Positions 34,237 through 45,855 of a stretch of DNA of 64,000 nt are shown here, piece by piece. Positions within the stretch are counted from its first letter, which is position 1, and each line of letters begins with the position of its first letter. The position numbers were made by a program, and so were the translations under genes. The stretch covers positions 21,738,509 through 21,802,508 of the forward strand of contig OY754475.1 of assembly GCA_963575645.1 (NCBI GenBank). The letters are read 5' to 3'. The notes below the pieces were generated by a model that was not told where the DNA came from, did not search any database, and saw only the letters and a program-made list of their open reading frames with translations. Source of the DNA: Xanthostigma xanthostigma (Eukaryota > Arthropoda > Insecta > Raphidioptera > Raphidiidae).

Positions 34237-34506
34237 CAGAGATGAATGTTGTGTCCAAATTTTTATAATTATCAGAGTTACCGTTCAAAAGTTTTTGAAG
34301 ACGGACAAATTTTGAGTTATATTTTGCAACATTTTTCATTGATGCTGCTCTCCTATTGGTCGAAGCGTGATATTATATAGCCTATAGCCTTCCTCGATAA
34401 ATGGGCTATCCAACAAAAAAATATTTTTCAATTCGAACCAGTAGTTCCTGAGATTAGCGCGTTCAACCAAACAAACCATCTCTTCAGCTTTATATATTAG
34501 TATAGA
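34237..34506 (+). mobile_element. Dispersed family P copy, 5'-truncated
   Basis: It starts within the family at GATGAATGTTGTGTCCAAAT and runs through GATATTATATAGCCTATAGC to CTTCAGCTTTATATATTAGT. The GC-rich head seen at 17338 and 26254 is missing. Confidence 0.7.
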
Positions 34507-34509
34507 TTT

Positions 34510-35679
34510 CTCGTTTTAGGTATATTTTCGTGAGGTTAAAATATTTTATTTACGCCAAAAAAACATGGCGTGCAGGTCTTCCCTTATATTTGACCTTCAC
34601 CCAAAGTTCTGAGGTTCCGACTTTTTAACTGATACATATCATGGCAGCGTATTCTCCGTTCCATGCACCAGTGTAATTTATGCACTGTTTTTCAAACACA
34701 ATTAACGATTCGAATGTGTGTGTGTGTGTGTTTTGCTTCGGTCGTGCCTGTGTGCGCTAAGTTCGCCTCGGGAACTCTGCAAAGAGCATTTGACAGTTGA
34801 ATTTCAAACGCTCACGAAGATGCTACGTGCTAACATCAGCAACATGTCGCCCAACGAACGTTATTCTCTGAGTGCGAACTTATGACGTATTTTTAAGCGC
34901 GAATTTTGAATTTTAATATTGCTTAAAATTTAAAAAACAAGTGCGAGATGATAATGTTGATTGTGCGAAATGTTTTGAAGTCGTTATTTTGATTTATTCA
35001 GCGATATATTTTTACGTTTTGAAGTGATAATTCATGGACTTGTGACATAAATAATTAAAGTTTCAAAAACTCAAAACTCAAAATAACTGTTTATTAAAAC
35101 AATAACATTGTTTTGTGAAATGTGACTCCGCTTTGATAATTTAGTTTTATAAAACAATTGATTACACAGCTTGAATCAAAGAGTTCACTACAGTGAAACA
35201 CATTTAAATGGATAATGTCCAGTAAGATTACTGCATGAAAATAATTGTAAGTAAATTATTTATAATTTCCAATCAATATTTTAAGAGAACAAAAAACATA
35301 GAATAGTACCTATCACTTTAGCATGTTTCCGTAATTTTTATTTATGTACATTGGATTCAAATTAAACTAAATAGACTAAAAGATCGCGCACACCTGTCAA
35401 GCATAGACCAGCACGGCTGCACTATGTCGCACACTAGACCAGCACAAACCAGCAGTTTTTAGTGCGGTCCCGCGAACGGCGCATCACCAGTTCTATTTTC
35501 ACTTTCAATAAACATTGCTCACTGACATACGGAAAATTTGAGCTTGAAGCTTCCCCTAGTGCTCACCACAAACGTTCGCATCGAAAAAATTTTAACTCCG
35601 CCTCCCTGCACATAGCCCATAGATATGGTTTATTTGAGAATTGTATCTAATAAAATAATTGTATTTTTAAAGCGGAACC
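34510..35679 (+). promoter_or_regulatory. Upstream region of the membrane-protein gene
   Basis: This 1.2-kb stretch before the ATG at 35680 contains a (GT)n run at about 34717-34730 and a GC-richer patch (34735-34880). A direct repeat of TAGACCAGCAC occurs at about 35405 and 35437, just upstream of GTGCGGTCCCGCGAACGG. No TATA box at a convincing distance was found, and a non-coding 5' exon may lie here. The 62-codon frame at 35462-35650 does not join the main frame. Confidence 0.35.
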
Positions 35680-38600
35680 ATGTACGACGAAGTGAAATAC
35701 GGACGCGAACGGAAACCATCGAGGTATCGATGGTCGTATCAATTCGGCTTGTATAAATCGCCCGATGCCGATTCGCTCAAGGACGACAATGTATTAACCA
35801 ATAGGAAATATGCTAGGTACTTTGCAGTCATTGCGCTGGCAGGATTTGCTATTATTCTTGTAAGTAATTAAAATATTATTAATTAATTGGAAGCAGCCAA
35901 GGTATTGCTTTATTTGCACAAAATGTCACAGATTACTGTTAAAAAGCTCTTAAAACATTCGATTGTCATATTTAGAACTGAACCGACTGGGAAAGGATCG
36001 GACAGTTCTCGGATTCACATCAAGGAACTAGTAAAAATATGATAGTATGAATTAGTTCAAATAGCCCCAGCTGTTGGTGGCCTAAAAATGCAATAGAAAG
36101 CAATAGAATCGAAGAGTTGGGGTGACGGTGGTGATATTAAAACAATACTGTCCGTGATAATCGTAAAACAACTTTTTGTGTACAGTCACGAAGCAACATT
36201 TTGGGATAACTCTAAAGAAGTTAGACTCACGCGTTTTTTTTTATTTGCTTTCAGATATGCCTTCTTATTTATGATACATCAGAATACAACAATACGTACG
36301 ACTCTCAAAATATAACAAACGAAACCAGCAATGAAAATACGACCGCGACATTTACAACAATGACTACAGAAATCCCAACGGAATCGTCTTTCGAAACAAA
36401 GACCTCGTTGCCAAGCACAACAGAAACCGGTTACGACATTATCGACAGCGTAGACGATACAAACAATTCACTAATTGAAAACGCTTCACTTTTGTTGATA
36501 AATGATACACGCACTCCAGAAAAGTGGGTTCAAAAAATACCGAGTCCTTATCTCACACCGCCTGGAATTGTGAAGTCAATAAGCGACGATCGACTGAAGT
36601 ATTCTCGAAAACCGCTCGTCGTAGACGAAACAACGAAACACGAGGACCTGACGCCTCCTTTGATTCGGAAGAACAAGGCTTTGGTAATCAACGGCTTGCG
36701 AGGTTTGAATATCAAAGCCAGTTTGATGAATACTGATCCAAAACCGAAAGAAGACAATGATAGCGAAATTGTTACAACCACAAGTCAAACAGATTTACTC
36801 GACGGTAAGAATTATTTCCAAATCGAAAATTCCGGCGAGAGTACAAATAGACGTAGCAACAGTGCATCTATAATGAGTGCGACAATTCCAAAACCAAAAC
36901 CGTTTCATTTCGAATTGCAAGGTTTGAAGCCGCAAGCGTTTACGACAAGTCAGAATACACCGAAACGTCAAGGACCGTATCCACAGTTGCAAGGCTATCG
37001 TTATCCAACGTCAGCTAAAAATATTCAGGACATTATAGATTTCTTGACAAACAACAAGGAGAAGAATGATAACGAAGGAAGTGAAGATCAGACTCCGACG
37101 AAACTAAAATTTACTGGTAAATACAAAACCGGTGGAAGTGTGGATGTTGATCAAGAGCAGGTACACAACAGGAAAACCAGGAAGAACAAGGATAATGGCT
37201 TGGTAAATTACAATACAGATCCGTTTTTCTATTATAAGCCTTCGAATCCTTACGAAGTCAATCTATTGGCTGGTCAAAAATATCGTTTCGCTCCAAATAT
37301 GATACACAATCACTTCACAATACCGGACGAAGAAGATTACGCAAACGGAGATGTTGGAGACAAACGAAAAAGGAAACCGCTAAGTGTCATGCTGGATATT
37401 TATCCGATGTCTCATGAAGAGGATGAAACTGTTGCTATCAAACAAAACTCTGAATTGAAGAAGAATCCAACCAAAAGACCTAACGTGATGATGCCGCATC
37501 AATATATGGGTCACAATTATGCGCCCGGGCATGATTACAATAATTTGAACGCTCTTTATCATTACAGCAACACTTTGAACAATAATAATCAACAATATGC
37601 TCAAGAAATGAGCAACCATTACAAACAACAGCAACAATACAGTGCGTCCAATAATTATTATGACAATTATCCACAGTATAGACCGTATGCTCAACAAAGT
37701 ATGAATTATATCCAGAGAAAAAAGCCTTCTCTAGAAAGAGGAAGTACTAAAGAAGGACCTCAAAAGATGGTTGTTCATTTGAACTTGTATCCGCGGAAGA
37801 AACCGAACCAGCGAGCTTATGATACTAACGCATTGTATTTTGATACCGCTGGCCGATATGACATACGTAGTGGAAAAGATTTGGAGTTGGGCGAATCGAA
37901 GAATTACAATTCGAGTTTGATAGTTCCGAATAATACCGACACTAAACGAGAAATGTTCATTGAAGATTTAATAAATGAACAAAACGTTTGCGAAAAAGTG
38001 TTGAATCTGTTGAAAAATAAAGATGATTCCAAAGCTGTACAGAATTCTGTTAGTTTTAAAATAACTGTACCAGATCCAACGAAAATTGTTACGAACAAAA
38101 AGTCTGAGGATACTATGGATGTGTCTGAAACGTCTGATCATATTGTGTTGCCAGGTGGTGTTGAATATAAAATAAAACCAACACCGAATTCCAATATGGA
38201 AGATTTCAAAAAGTTTCAAGCTAATATTAAAGAATATATTGATAATTTGAATAAAACGATACATGAACAGCACAAGGAAATGAAAGAATCTGCTAAACGT
38301 GTACCAAACTTGCATCATTTCAACACCGAGAAAAATAAACATTCTCAGGAAACTGTTTTTCCTACACTGCCGCCTGAATACCGGCCTGATTTAAATTTGT
38401 TTCAAAACGAATTCAGCGATTTCAATAATAATTTGAATCCTGATGTTCATCATAACATCGATAGTTCAGTAGTGACTGAAAATCATCATCCGAATTACCA
38501 AATCGTAAATGGCGTTCGAGGTTATATACCAAGTCCTAATGAATACAAGCCAGGAGATGATTCTTTTAATAACGAATTTAATCCAAAAACAGCATCAATT

Positions 38601-39545
38601 AATCCTTTTAAACCATCGACTTCATATGATAGTCCAGTACCAAAGCCAAATTACCCGAACATACACAATCACCGTTTGAATCCAAACGAACCAGTAAGAC
38701 CTCCTTATCCAGGCTATCCTAATTACCCTCACGCTGAAACTCCACAAAAGCCGTCATATTATCCGAACCACCCTAGTTATCCGAATCATCCGAGTGTTAC
38801 GAGTCACACAAGCATTCCGAATTATCCACCAGGAGAAACACCTAAAAGACCACATCCTGACGCTCCGACGAAACCGATTGTATTTCCTCCATCCGATCAC
38901 AATCTTTACAATAATCCTCATCAAAATAACAACGGCTTTGTACAGTACGAAAACGAACGATTAAGACCCACTGCAAACATATTCCCCCAAACCGGAAATT
39001 CGTTCACTGCATTTCCGTACGATAAATTGATATTGAAAAAAGAACCGGACGAAGATACGGTTAATAAGCCTGAAGTGGAGGGAGGTTTTCAGCCAATGAC
39101 TTCACTGAATATCGGGGAAGTACCGTACGATCCACCAGATGAATATCAAGAGAGCGGCGACATTAAAACTCCAGGTGTCAATAAGAGAGAGGGAATTGTT
39201 GAAACCAGTAGCCAAGAAGGAGAAGGTGAATTATACAGTACCGAATCTGCCAGCACCGAAGAAAAATTTGATAGCAGTGAAATAAACGTCAGAAGGAGTG
39301 ATGATAATTCAGATGATCTAATATTTACGGATACTTCTTTAAGTAGCGAAGAAATAACTACCGAAGCGGTTGATACGACTCAACTGTCAGATGAAATCAC
39401 GTCGATGGAAAATAAAGACATTGTAGAAACTAACAAAGAAGAAATGAATACTACTATAAGTGATGATAGTGATTCGAATTTGAAAAATCATAAGTTAGTT
39501 TTTTCTGATATTTCAGGTAATAAAACCGGTGAAGCGAAGGAGTGA
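35680..39545 (+). CDS. Large single-pass membrane protein with disordered ectodomain
   Basis: Two exons, 35680-35859 and 36255-39545, join in phase 0 (donor CTT|GTAAGT, acceptor TTTCAG) to give 1156 residues. The start ATG has a good context (GGAACCATG). Residues 1-46 are basic and Tyr-rich. Residues 47-66 (YFAVIALAGFAIIL plus ICLLIY) form one transmembrane helix that exists only when the exons are joined, preceded by RKYAR, so the N terminus is probably cytoplasmic. Right after it lie four N-glycosylation sequons (NNT, NIT, NET, NTT), supporting an extracellular C-terminal part. That part is hydrophilic and low-complexity, with Gln/Asn/Tyr-rich, Pro/Tyr-rich (YPNHPSYPNHP near residues 850-880) and acidic Ser/Thr-rich stretches. 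Two similar short motifs, LSVMLDIYPM and KMVVHLNLYPRKKP, stand out. No enzymatic domain or named family was recognised. A matrix- or cuticle-associated role is inference. Confidence 0.87.
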
Positions 39546-39609
39546 AAGAAGGTTTTAAAACATGCATAGCTTATTTATAGCCAAGATAAAAATTAAATTA
39601 TTAAACTGC

Positions 39610-39615
39610 AATAAA
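39610..39615 (+). terminator. Polyadenylation signal of the membrane-protein gene
   Basis: AATAAA 65 nt after the stop codon. A second AATAAA at 40252-40257 would give a ~0.7-kb 3' UTR. Confidence 0.5.
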
Positions 39616-39619
39616 AAAT

Positions 39620-40335
39620 GTAACTTTATGCTGGTGTATTTTCGCAAGGTCAGCTGACTTATTCTGCTGATAAGAGAAGAAATATTTGATTAGGAAGAAA
39701 AATACATGAAATTATTTTTCTCCGTGTGATTAAAACCGGGTTTTCATGACTGATTTTGTACTGCGGCATAAAAATCTTCATTGTTTTTACTATGATCATA
39801 CGATTCTTTATCATCTGTATGTTTAAAACACGAGGGCTACTGAACGAATTTGAATGACATTTTTTACTATTCGTTAGTTTTTCTCTTGGAGAAGGTTTAG
39901 GGCTGTAATAACAGTTCACCTTGGCAAATCGTATTAAATCTGCTGTTAACAGGACTTTTTTCCTTAGAATTAGCCAAGGAATCACACCCTTATATTCCAA
40001 CACGTGTTTTGGAACACTTTGTATATCCAAAGCCGGACGGGGCTGCTAGATATAAAGGTGCTGTTATTTGTAAAATTGTGAGATTTTAGATAGACAATCG
40101 ATTTTAAATAATTGTTATGTTTTGTTACGAATTTTGTACTTTTTTTGTACGAAAATATAAGTTATTTTGTTATTTTAATACTTTTGTTACATAGTAAAAA
40201 ATAAATCAATATGTAGATTTATAATGTACCTTCTATATTTTAACGTGGATTAATAAAATTTTAATTATAAAATGTTTTTTTTTTTGTTTAATCCCGTAAA
40301 TAAAAGACATGATACGAGTGTGATGTCTTATAACA
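39620..40335. other. Intergenic DNA or long 3' UTR
   Basis: AT-rich, possibly the extended 3' UTR of the upstream gene. A 123-codon minus-strand frame at 39659-40030 has no recognisable domain. Confidence 0.4.
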
Positions 40336-40336
40336 T

Positions 40337-40724
40337 GTTGGATTTTCCAAAATTAAGAAAACAATGTACTTGACGTTTAATTACACTTATGCTTAATTTT
40401 AAAATCAGATATATGCAAAATTTCGTTATTATAATGACAAAATATTACAAAATTGATATTTAGCTACCTCTATTAATGTTGTAGCTAATCAATTTGTGCA
40501 GGAAACCTCTTGAATCGAACATTAACATCACCAAAATGAGGCACAAACGTAATATTGCACTTTAGAATGGCTATTACGGGTAGCAATGTTTTAAACGCCT
40601 GTGGTGCAGGCAATTGCATTACATGCATGTATGGAGGATTGCCTGCTTGCAGGCGTTTAAAGATAATTTTTTTGAAAACTACAACTAGTGGTTTTATGAT
40701 GTTATAGCGGTTGGATAATTTTTT
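40337..40724 (+). repeat. Solitary fragment of satellite B
   Basis: From GTTGGATTTTCCAAAATTAA to ATAGCGGTTGGAT this aligns with ~380 bp of the 912-bp monomer of the 47-61 kb array, in the same orientation, at perhaps 90% identity by eye. It includes the conserved hairpin (40592-40659). Both ends fall at a GGTTGGAT-like motif, and ACATGT lies just outside each end (40333-40338 and 40725-40730), a possible 6-bp target duplication. Confidence 0.85.
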
Positions 40725-41000
40725 ACATGTCTCATAGCATAACAATAAAACGTAGTCTTTTGTTGATACATCGTTTTATGATATATATAGATAGTAGATT
40801 ATAGACGCTAATATGGTTTTAAAAGTACATAATCCATGTTTATAGTATTTTAATTAAACGGTTTCTCCTAACAGCCAAAAAACTCTATTAACTGTTAAAA
40901 GATCTCAGTTCAATTAAAATATGTCAAACAAAAAATTCGTTTATTTTACGAGAACAGTGTCACGTTGGGAAAATATTTACTTCGACAAAAAATTGATAAA

Positions 41001-42551
41001 ATGAGTAATTTATCAATAACTAGAAAGAATCAAAATAAATTATGTAGATTGTGTATGAACAGTGAGATAACATCAGTTAATATATATTCGTTTTTATCGG
41101 AATTTAAATCAGTACTGGCAAATGTCATTATGGAGTGCACTCCGGTTCAGGTATTTGCAAACATTTTATACCATGTAACAATTAATTTCTAGAATATCGA
41201 AATGTTGACACTTTAAACTAACCGCACTTACTTTAGCTCTATTATTTATAAGTAACTTTTATTCAATATTTTTCCATTAAAATTAATGATGGAATAGTAA
41301 TTCTAACTACATATTTGTAGAAGTTGTGATCCAATAGTCAAATGATGTATAAGGAAGATATAAAAGTCGCCACTGATGTTCAATTATACCTACTTTTAAT
41401 ACTAATTCTTAAATCTAAACCTTATTTTTGATAACCGCTTTTCACTCAGATAGCCAAATGCGACGGTCTTCCAGATATAATCTGTACGTCCTGTTACTCA
41501 GAAGTCAGAAAAATACACCAGTTCCAAGCGCAAGCAGCCAAGTCTGACAAAACATTACGACTTCGTCTACAGCAGCTATACAGACAGAGTGAACCAGGTT
41601 GTTCGTCTGAGACCTTTGAAAATTCGGACATTAAAACCGAACCTTTGGAAAATACAGACCTAAATATATTGTGTCGACTTTGTATGGCCACCGATGGAAC
41701 AATGGTTAACATATTCATTGAGGAGAAACTTGCAGAGGATATCATGAAATATACACCTATTTCAGTAAGTATTTCATACAGAATTTGAAATTAGAATGGA
41801 ATCTAAAGATGAAGCATCGATTCGTAATAAACTAAACGACGTACTTGTATAATTCTAGATATCGGAATACGACGACTTGCCGAATGTCATCTGCACAGCT
41901 TGTCACACAGAACTGGACAAAGTTCATCGGTTTCAAACAAAAGCAGTTGAATCAGAACGTGCGCTTCGCGGTTGTTTTTTACAACGCTCAGTTGTCATTC
42001 AAAATGGATCCGAGGTATCGGGAGATCATAAAAAATTTGACTTTGTTGACGTTAGAATAAACGCACAAGACGGCGGAGTCGACATTTTCGATGCGCTAGA
42101 AGTTAGAATGGAAGAACCTTCAAATGACCTTGTAGAAGGTCATAATTATGATGAAAATAACTGGAATGCCAAAGGAAACGTGCGTCCCAAAATGAAAGAA
42201 AAAAAACACATATGTGCCGTTTGTAATAAAGGCTTCGGTGAGACGAGCAGCCTAAAAAAACACATGTTAGTGCATACGGGAGTAAAACTGTGTCGATGTG
42301 ACCTTTGCTCTAAATGTTTCACACTCCCGCATCATTTAAACAGACACAAATTAACGCATACTGGAGAGAAACCGCACGAATGCGATGTCTGTAATAAAGG
42401 TTTTATTCAGTTAACTAATTTGAATAGGCATAAACTTACACATACTGGAGAGAAACCGCATAGATGTGATATTTGCGACAAAGGTTTCGCCCGGCCGGAT
42501 AGAGTGATGAAACATAAGCGAGCTGTACATTTTAAAATAAAAAAGAAGTAG
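41001..42551 (+). CDS. Double-ZAD C2H2 zinc-finger protein, paralogue 1 (4 fingers)
   Basis: Three exons, 41001-41150, 41450-41764 and 41859-42551, all joined in phase 0, encode 385 residues. ATG 41001 is the first ATG in the frame; the frame upstream of it opens only with TTG. Two ZAD domains are present, each with a CRLC pair (exon 1 and late exon 2) and a second Cys pair (CTSC in exon 2, CTAC in exon 3). Each ZAD is cut by an intron at the same place, after TPVQ and TPIS. An IKTEPLE sumoylation-type motif lies between them. Residues ~272-382 hold four C2H2 fingers with TGEKP-type linkers; the last has HKRAVH spacing. ZAD proteins are insect nuclear DNA-binding factors that dimerise through the ZAD. 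Paired ZADs are uncommon. The gene lies head-to-tail with a paralogue at 43283 and ends 1.2 kb after a satellite B fragment. The donor after exon 1 (GTATTT) is weak. Confidence 0.88.
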
Positions 42552-42762
42552 ATACATAATATATGGACTTATATAATAATATTAAACTTGAGGCGGCGTG
42601 TATAAAGATAAAAATATTTATTGAAGAGTTCTGATCAGACGTTAATCAGAGATTTTAAAGATAAAAATATTCAGGTCTATTTTAACGATTGTTTACCAAG
42701 TGCTTAACAAAATACGCACTCTGTTTTTTATTCTGCTAAACAAATGACTACGTAAATCTTGT

Positions 42763-42936
42763 GCATACTGACGAGAAACCGTATCGGTGTGACGTTTGCA
42801 ACGCTAGCTTCAAGTGAACTCATTTAGAAAGACATCTGTTAATTTATTCGAGTATTAAACGGCTTGAGTGTGATATTTACAACATACGTTTTGTTCGAAG
42901 ACAGACTTATAAAGCATAAACGAATTCATTCTAAAA
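42763..42936 (+). pseudogene. Decayed C2H2 fingers downstream of paralogue 1
   Basis: After the stop of the 41001 gene the sequence still reads VHTDEKPYRCDVCNASFK, then a TGA, then THLERHLLIY (second His replaced by Tyr). CDIYNIRF follows (second Cys replaced by Tyr), and finally, in a shifted frame, LIKHKRIHS. These are remains of two to three zinc fingers inactivated by stops, a frameshift and loss of metal ligands. They show that an ancestor had a longer finger array, or that another gene copy lay here. Confidence 0.8.
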
Positions 42937-43282
42937 ATACTATGTACCTACTTACATATTATAGCCGTGTGAAAAAAATATCAATCAAGCAAAACTTGCG
43001 CGATAGAAAGACTTTGCCCTTATGAATAGGCAATAGCACGGCTATAGAATATCCCGGATGCGTGTTTGATTTCCTCGTTGCGTAAGAAAATAGGTGTCCG
43101 AGTGAGGTTAGATTCTGAATGTTTACTTCGATGCAAATGATATTTAATTGAAATGTATTTTACAAAATTATAATAAACTGTTTTCCTTAACAAAATACTG
43201 GTGTAGATTTAAAGTTCGGAAGTAGATTGCATGTTACATCATACATTTATAATGCCTATCCTAGGTTTAAAACATTTTTAAA

Positions 43283-45511
43283 ATGTCGAATGAAGTCAAT
43301 AATTCAGAAAAAGATAATTCGTCTTTAATTAATAAATATATAAACAAATTGTGTAGATTATGCATGGATAGAGATATAAGCACAATTAATTTGTTTACAT
43401 TTTTGCCAGGAATTAACACAGAACTAGTAAATATTGCTATGGAGTGTGCTCCCGTTCACGTAAGTATTTTAAAAAAGTATGAACTTGTGAAAAAAAGTTT
43501 GCTTTAATTGTCTAAGCAAGCTATGTATACAGAGATATGTTTTTATACTTTTTTACAGATATCAAAACATGATGGTTTGCCTAACGTCATCTGTCGGTCG
43601 TGTTTCTGTGAACTGAAAGAAATCCACCGATTTCAAGAAAAAGCTGCCGAATCAGACAAAACACTTCGTCATCATGTGCAGATGTTACATGCTGCTAACA
43701 AACAAAACAAAGCAGGATCTTCTGTGGTTGATGCAGCCAATAATTTATTTGAACTAAGTAATTCCATCGTTAAAGCTGAGCCCTTGGAGACAGTTCAAAT
43801 GTTTAGTGCAGAAGAATTAAATAAATTCTGCAGATTATGCATGACAACTGTAGTGACAATGGTTAATATATTTAAAAAGAAACTTCTGGCAGAAAATATC
43901 ATGAAATGCACACCGGTTTTGGTAAGCTTTATTTTCTGTGATTTTCATTTTTAAAATCAATACGGTATGGTAATGCCATTTATGTTCATGTAGATATCAA
44001 AACATGACAGCCTTCCGGATATTATCTGTACATCGTGTGACACAAAAGTCAAAAAGATCCACCAATTCCAAACACAGGCGGTTGAATCTGAACTCTCCCT
44101 TCGACGCTATTTAATGCAGTTGGAGCCCCGTGACTATCAAATCGGATCAAAATCTACTACAAACTTCATAGCTCTCGGAGTAAAAACTGAAAATAACAAA
44201 GACGTTGATTCGCCTAAATTAGTTATCGAAGAAGAGGTATCGAGCATAGATAACGTTGATCCGTTAGCAGTTAAAGTTAAAGAAGAACCCTTCGATGACA
44301 TTGGCGAAGGTCAAAGTTGTAATGGCGGAATCAACCGGAAATACATTAAAACGGAAATGAGTTCAGACAGCGAAGATGAAAAACCTTCAAAACAGATCAA
44401 ACCGGAGATGAGTTCGGATAGAGACAACTCTAGATCGATTACCGATGGTAAGAAGAAGACACAAGATGATCTTGACGCTGTTCAGACGTCTAATGTGATT
44501 AAGGTTGAGTCATTTGATGAAGATCAACTTGAGGTGACTACGCCGAGTGGCTTGAATGAAAACACTAGCAATACTGTTAAAAAACACCAGTGTGACGTTT
44601 GTAATAAGTTCTTTAACCGTTTAAGCAATTTAAAAATTCATAAACTGTCGCATACTGGTGAGAAACCATATCAGTGCGACGATTGCTGTAAATGTTTTAA
44701 TCAGTTAAGTGCAATGAAAAGACACAAAGTCAGACATACGGGTGAGAAGGCGTATCGGTGTGACGTTTGCAAGAAGTGTTTCACCGAAGCGGGAAATTTA
44801 AAAAAGCACGCCTTACTACATACCGGTGAGAAACCGTATCAGTGCGAAGTTTGCAGCAAGGGTTTTACGCAGTTGAGTAGTTTGAAAAGACACAAACCTG
44901 TCCATACCGGTGTTATGTTGGATCAAAGTATTATTCGTGACGATAAATTTGAAAAACCTAGTTCGTTCAAAAAACACGACTCTGCGAATTCAGGCGAGAA
45001 AATACATCGGTGTGACGTTTGTAATAAGTGCTTCACTGAAAACGGAAATTTAAAAATCCATATGTATATACATTCAGGTGAAAAACCGTTTCGGTGTGAC
45101 GTTTGCAATAAGTGCTTCACACAGTCAAGCAGTTTAAGTAAACATAAACTTACCCATACTGGTGAGAAACCTTACAAATGTGACGTTTGCAATAAGTGTT
45201 TCGCCGAGTCGGGCAACTTGAAAAAACATGTCCGGGTGCATACAGGCGTGAAACCGTATCGGTGTGACGTTTGTAACAAGTGTTTCAATCATCTAAGCAA
45301 CTTAAAAATCCACAAACTGACCCATACCGGTGTGAAACTTAACCGATGTGACATTTGCAATGACAGTTTTATTCAAACGAGTGCTTTGAAGAAACACAAA
45401 TTAATACATACCGGTGAGAAACCACATTTGTGCGACATTTGCAATAAGTGTTTCACACAGTCGAGCAATTTAACTAAGCATAAACTTACTCATACAGGTA
45501 AGAAACCATAG
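43283..45511 (+). CDS. Double-ZAD C2H2 zinc-finger protein, paralogue 2 (10 fingers)
   Basis: Exons 43283-43459, 43559-43921 and 43994-45511, all phase 0, give 685 residues. The architecture is as in the gene at 41001: ZAD 1 (CRLC in exon 1, CRSC in exon 2) and ZAD 2 (CRLC in exon 2, CTSC in exon 3), both split by introns at the same point (after APVH and TPVL). A ~170-residue acidic linker follows with several sumoylation-type motifs (VKAEPLE, IKTEMSSDSEDE, IKPEMSSD, IKVESFDED), some followed by acidic/Ser residues. From about residue 378 there are ten intact C2H2 fingers joined by TGEKP-like linkers. An eleventh position between fingers 4 and 5 has lost both cysteines (IIRDDKFEKPSSFKKH). 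The protein ends right after the last linker. It is probably a nuclear sequence-specific DNA-binding factor; the target is unknown. Confidence 0.92.
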
Positions 45512-45855
45512 CGAGGTATAATACGCGCCACAAATCTAAAAGGCTCGAAAGTAAGATGCGAATGCGGGCTTGCGCTTGTACTGTCTGTTGAAAAACTACA
45601 AACTCGCGACTCAACAAAACTAAAATAGCAATAACAACTTGACAATAGCGTACTCGACTGTAATTTAAAGCAGGAAAGCGACAAGTGACAAAGGCAACGA
45701 GCGATCACGGCCAATCTACTACTTTACCAAAGTTTTTGTTTAATTGTTACAGTTCTTGGGCCGGTACTGCATTAATCGAGGGCTTTGATTAGACTGTGAT
45801 TATTCGTTTCTTTTTCGATTCATCTTGCTAATTATGTTTATTTTGTTTTATGTTA
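45512..45855. other. 3' flank of the zinc-finger gene
   Basis: No clear AATAAA and no second gene. The minus-strand frame at 45490-45714 overlaps the gene end and has no support. Confidence 0.35.

Noticed and set aside
35462-35650. 62-codon frame just before the membrane-protein gene
   Set aside because: It opens with a non-ATG codon, ends before the main ATG, and has no splice link or protein features.
37380-38342. Antisense frames inside the membrane-protein gene
   Set aside because: They are products of the skewed Asn/Tyr/Lys codon composition of the sense frame.
39659-40030. 123-codon minus-strand frame downstream of the membrane-protein gene
   Set aside because: No domain, splice context or signal recognised. 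It lies in the likely 3' UTR of the plus-strand gene.
40965-41000. Upstream extension of the first zinc-finger frame
   Set aside because: The extension opens with TTG. The first in-frame ATG is at 41001, and starting there leaves the ZAD intact.
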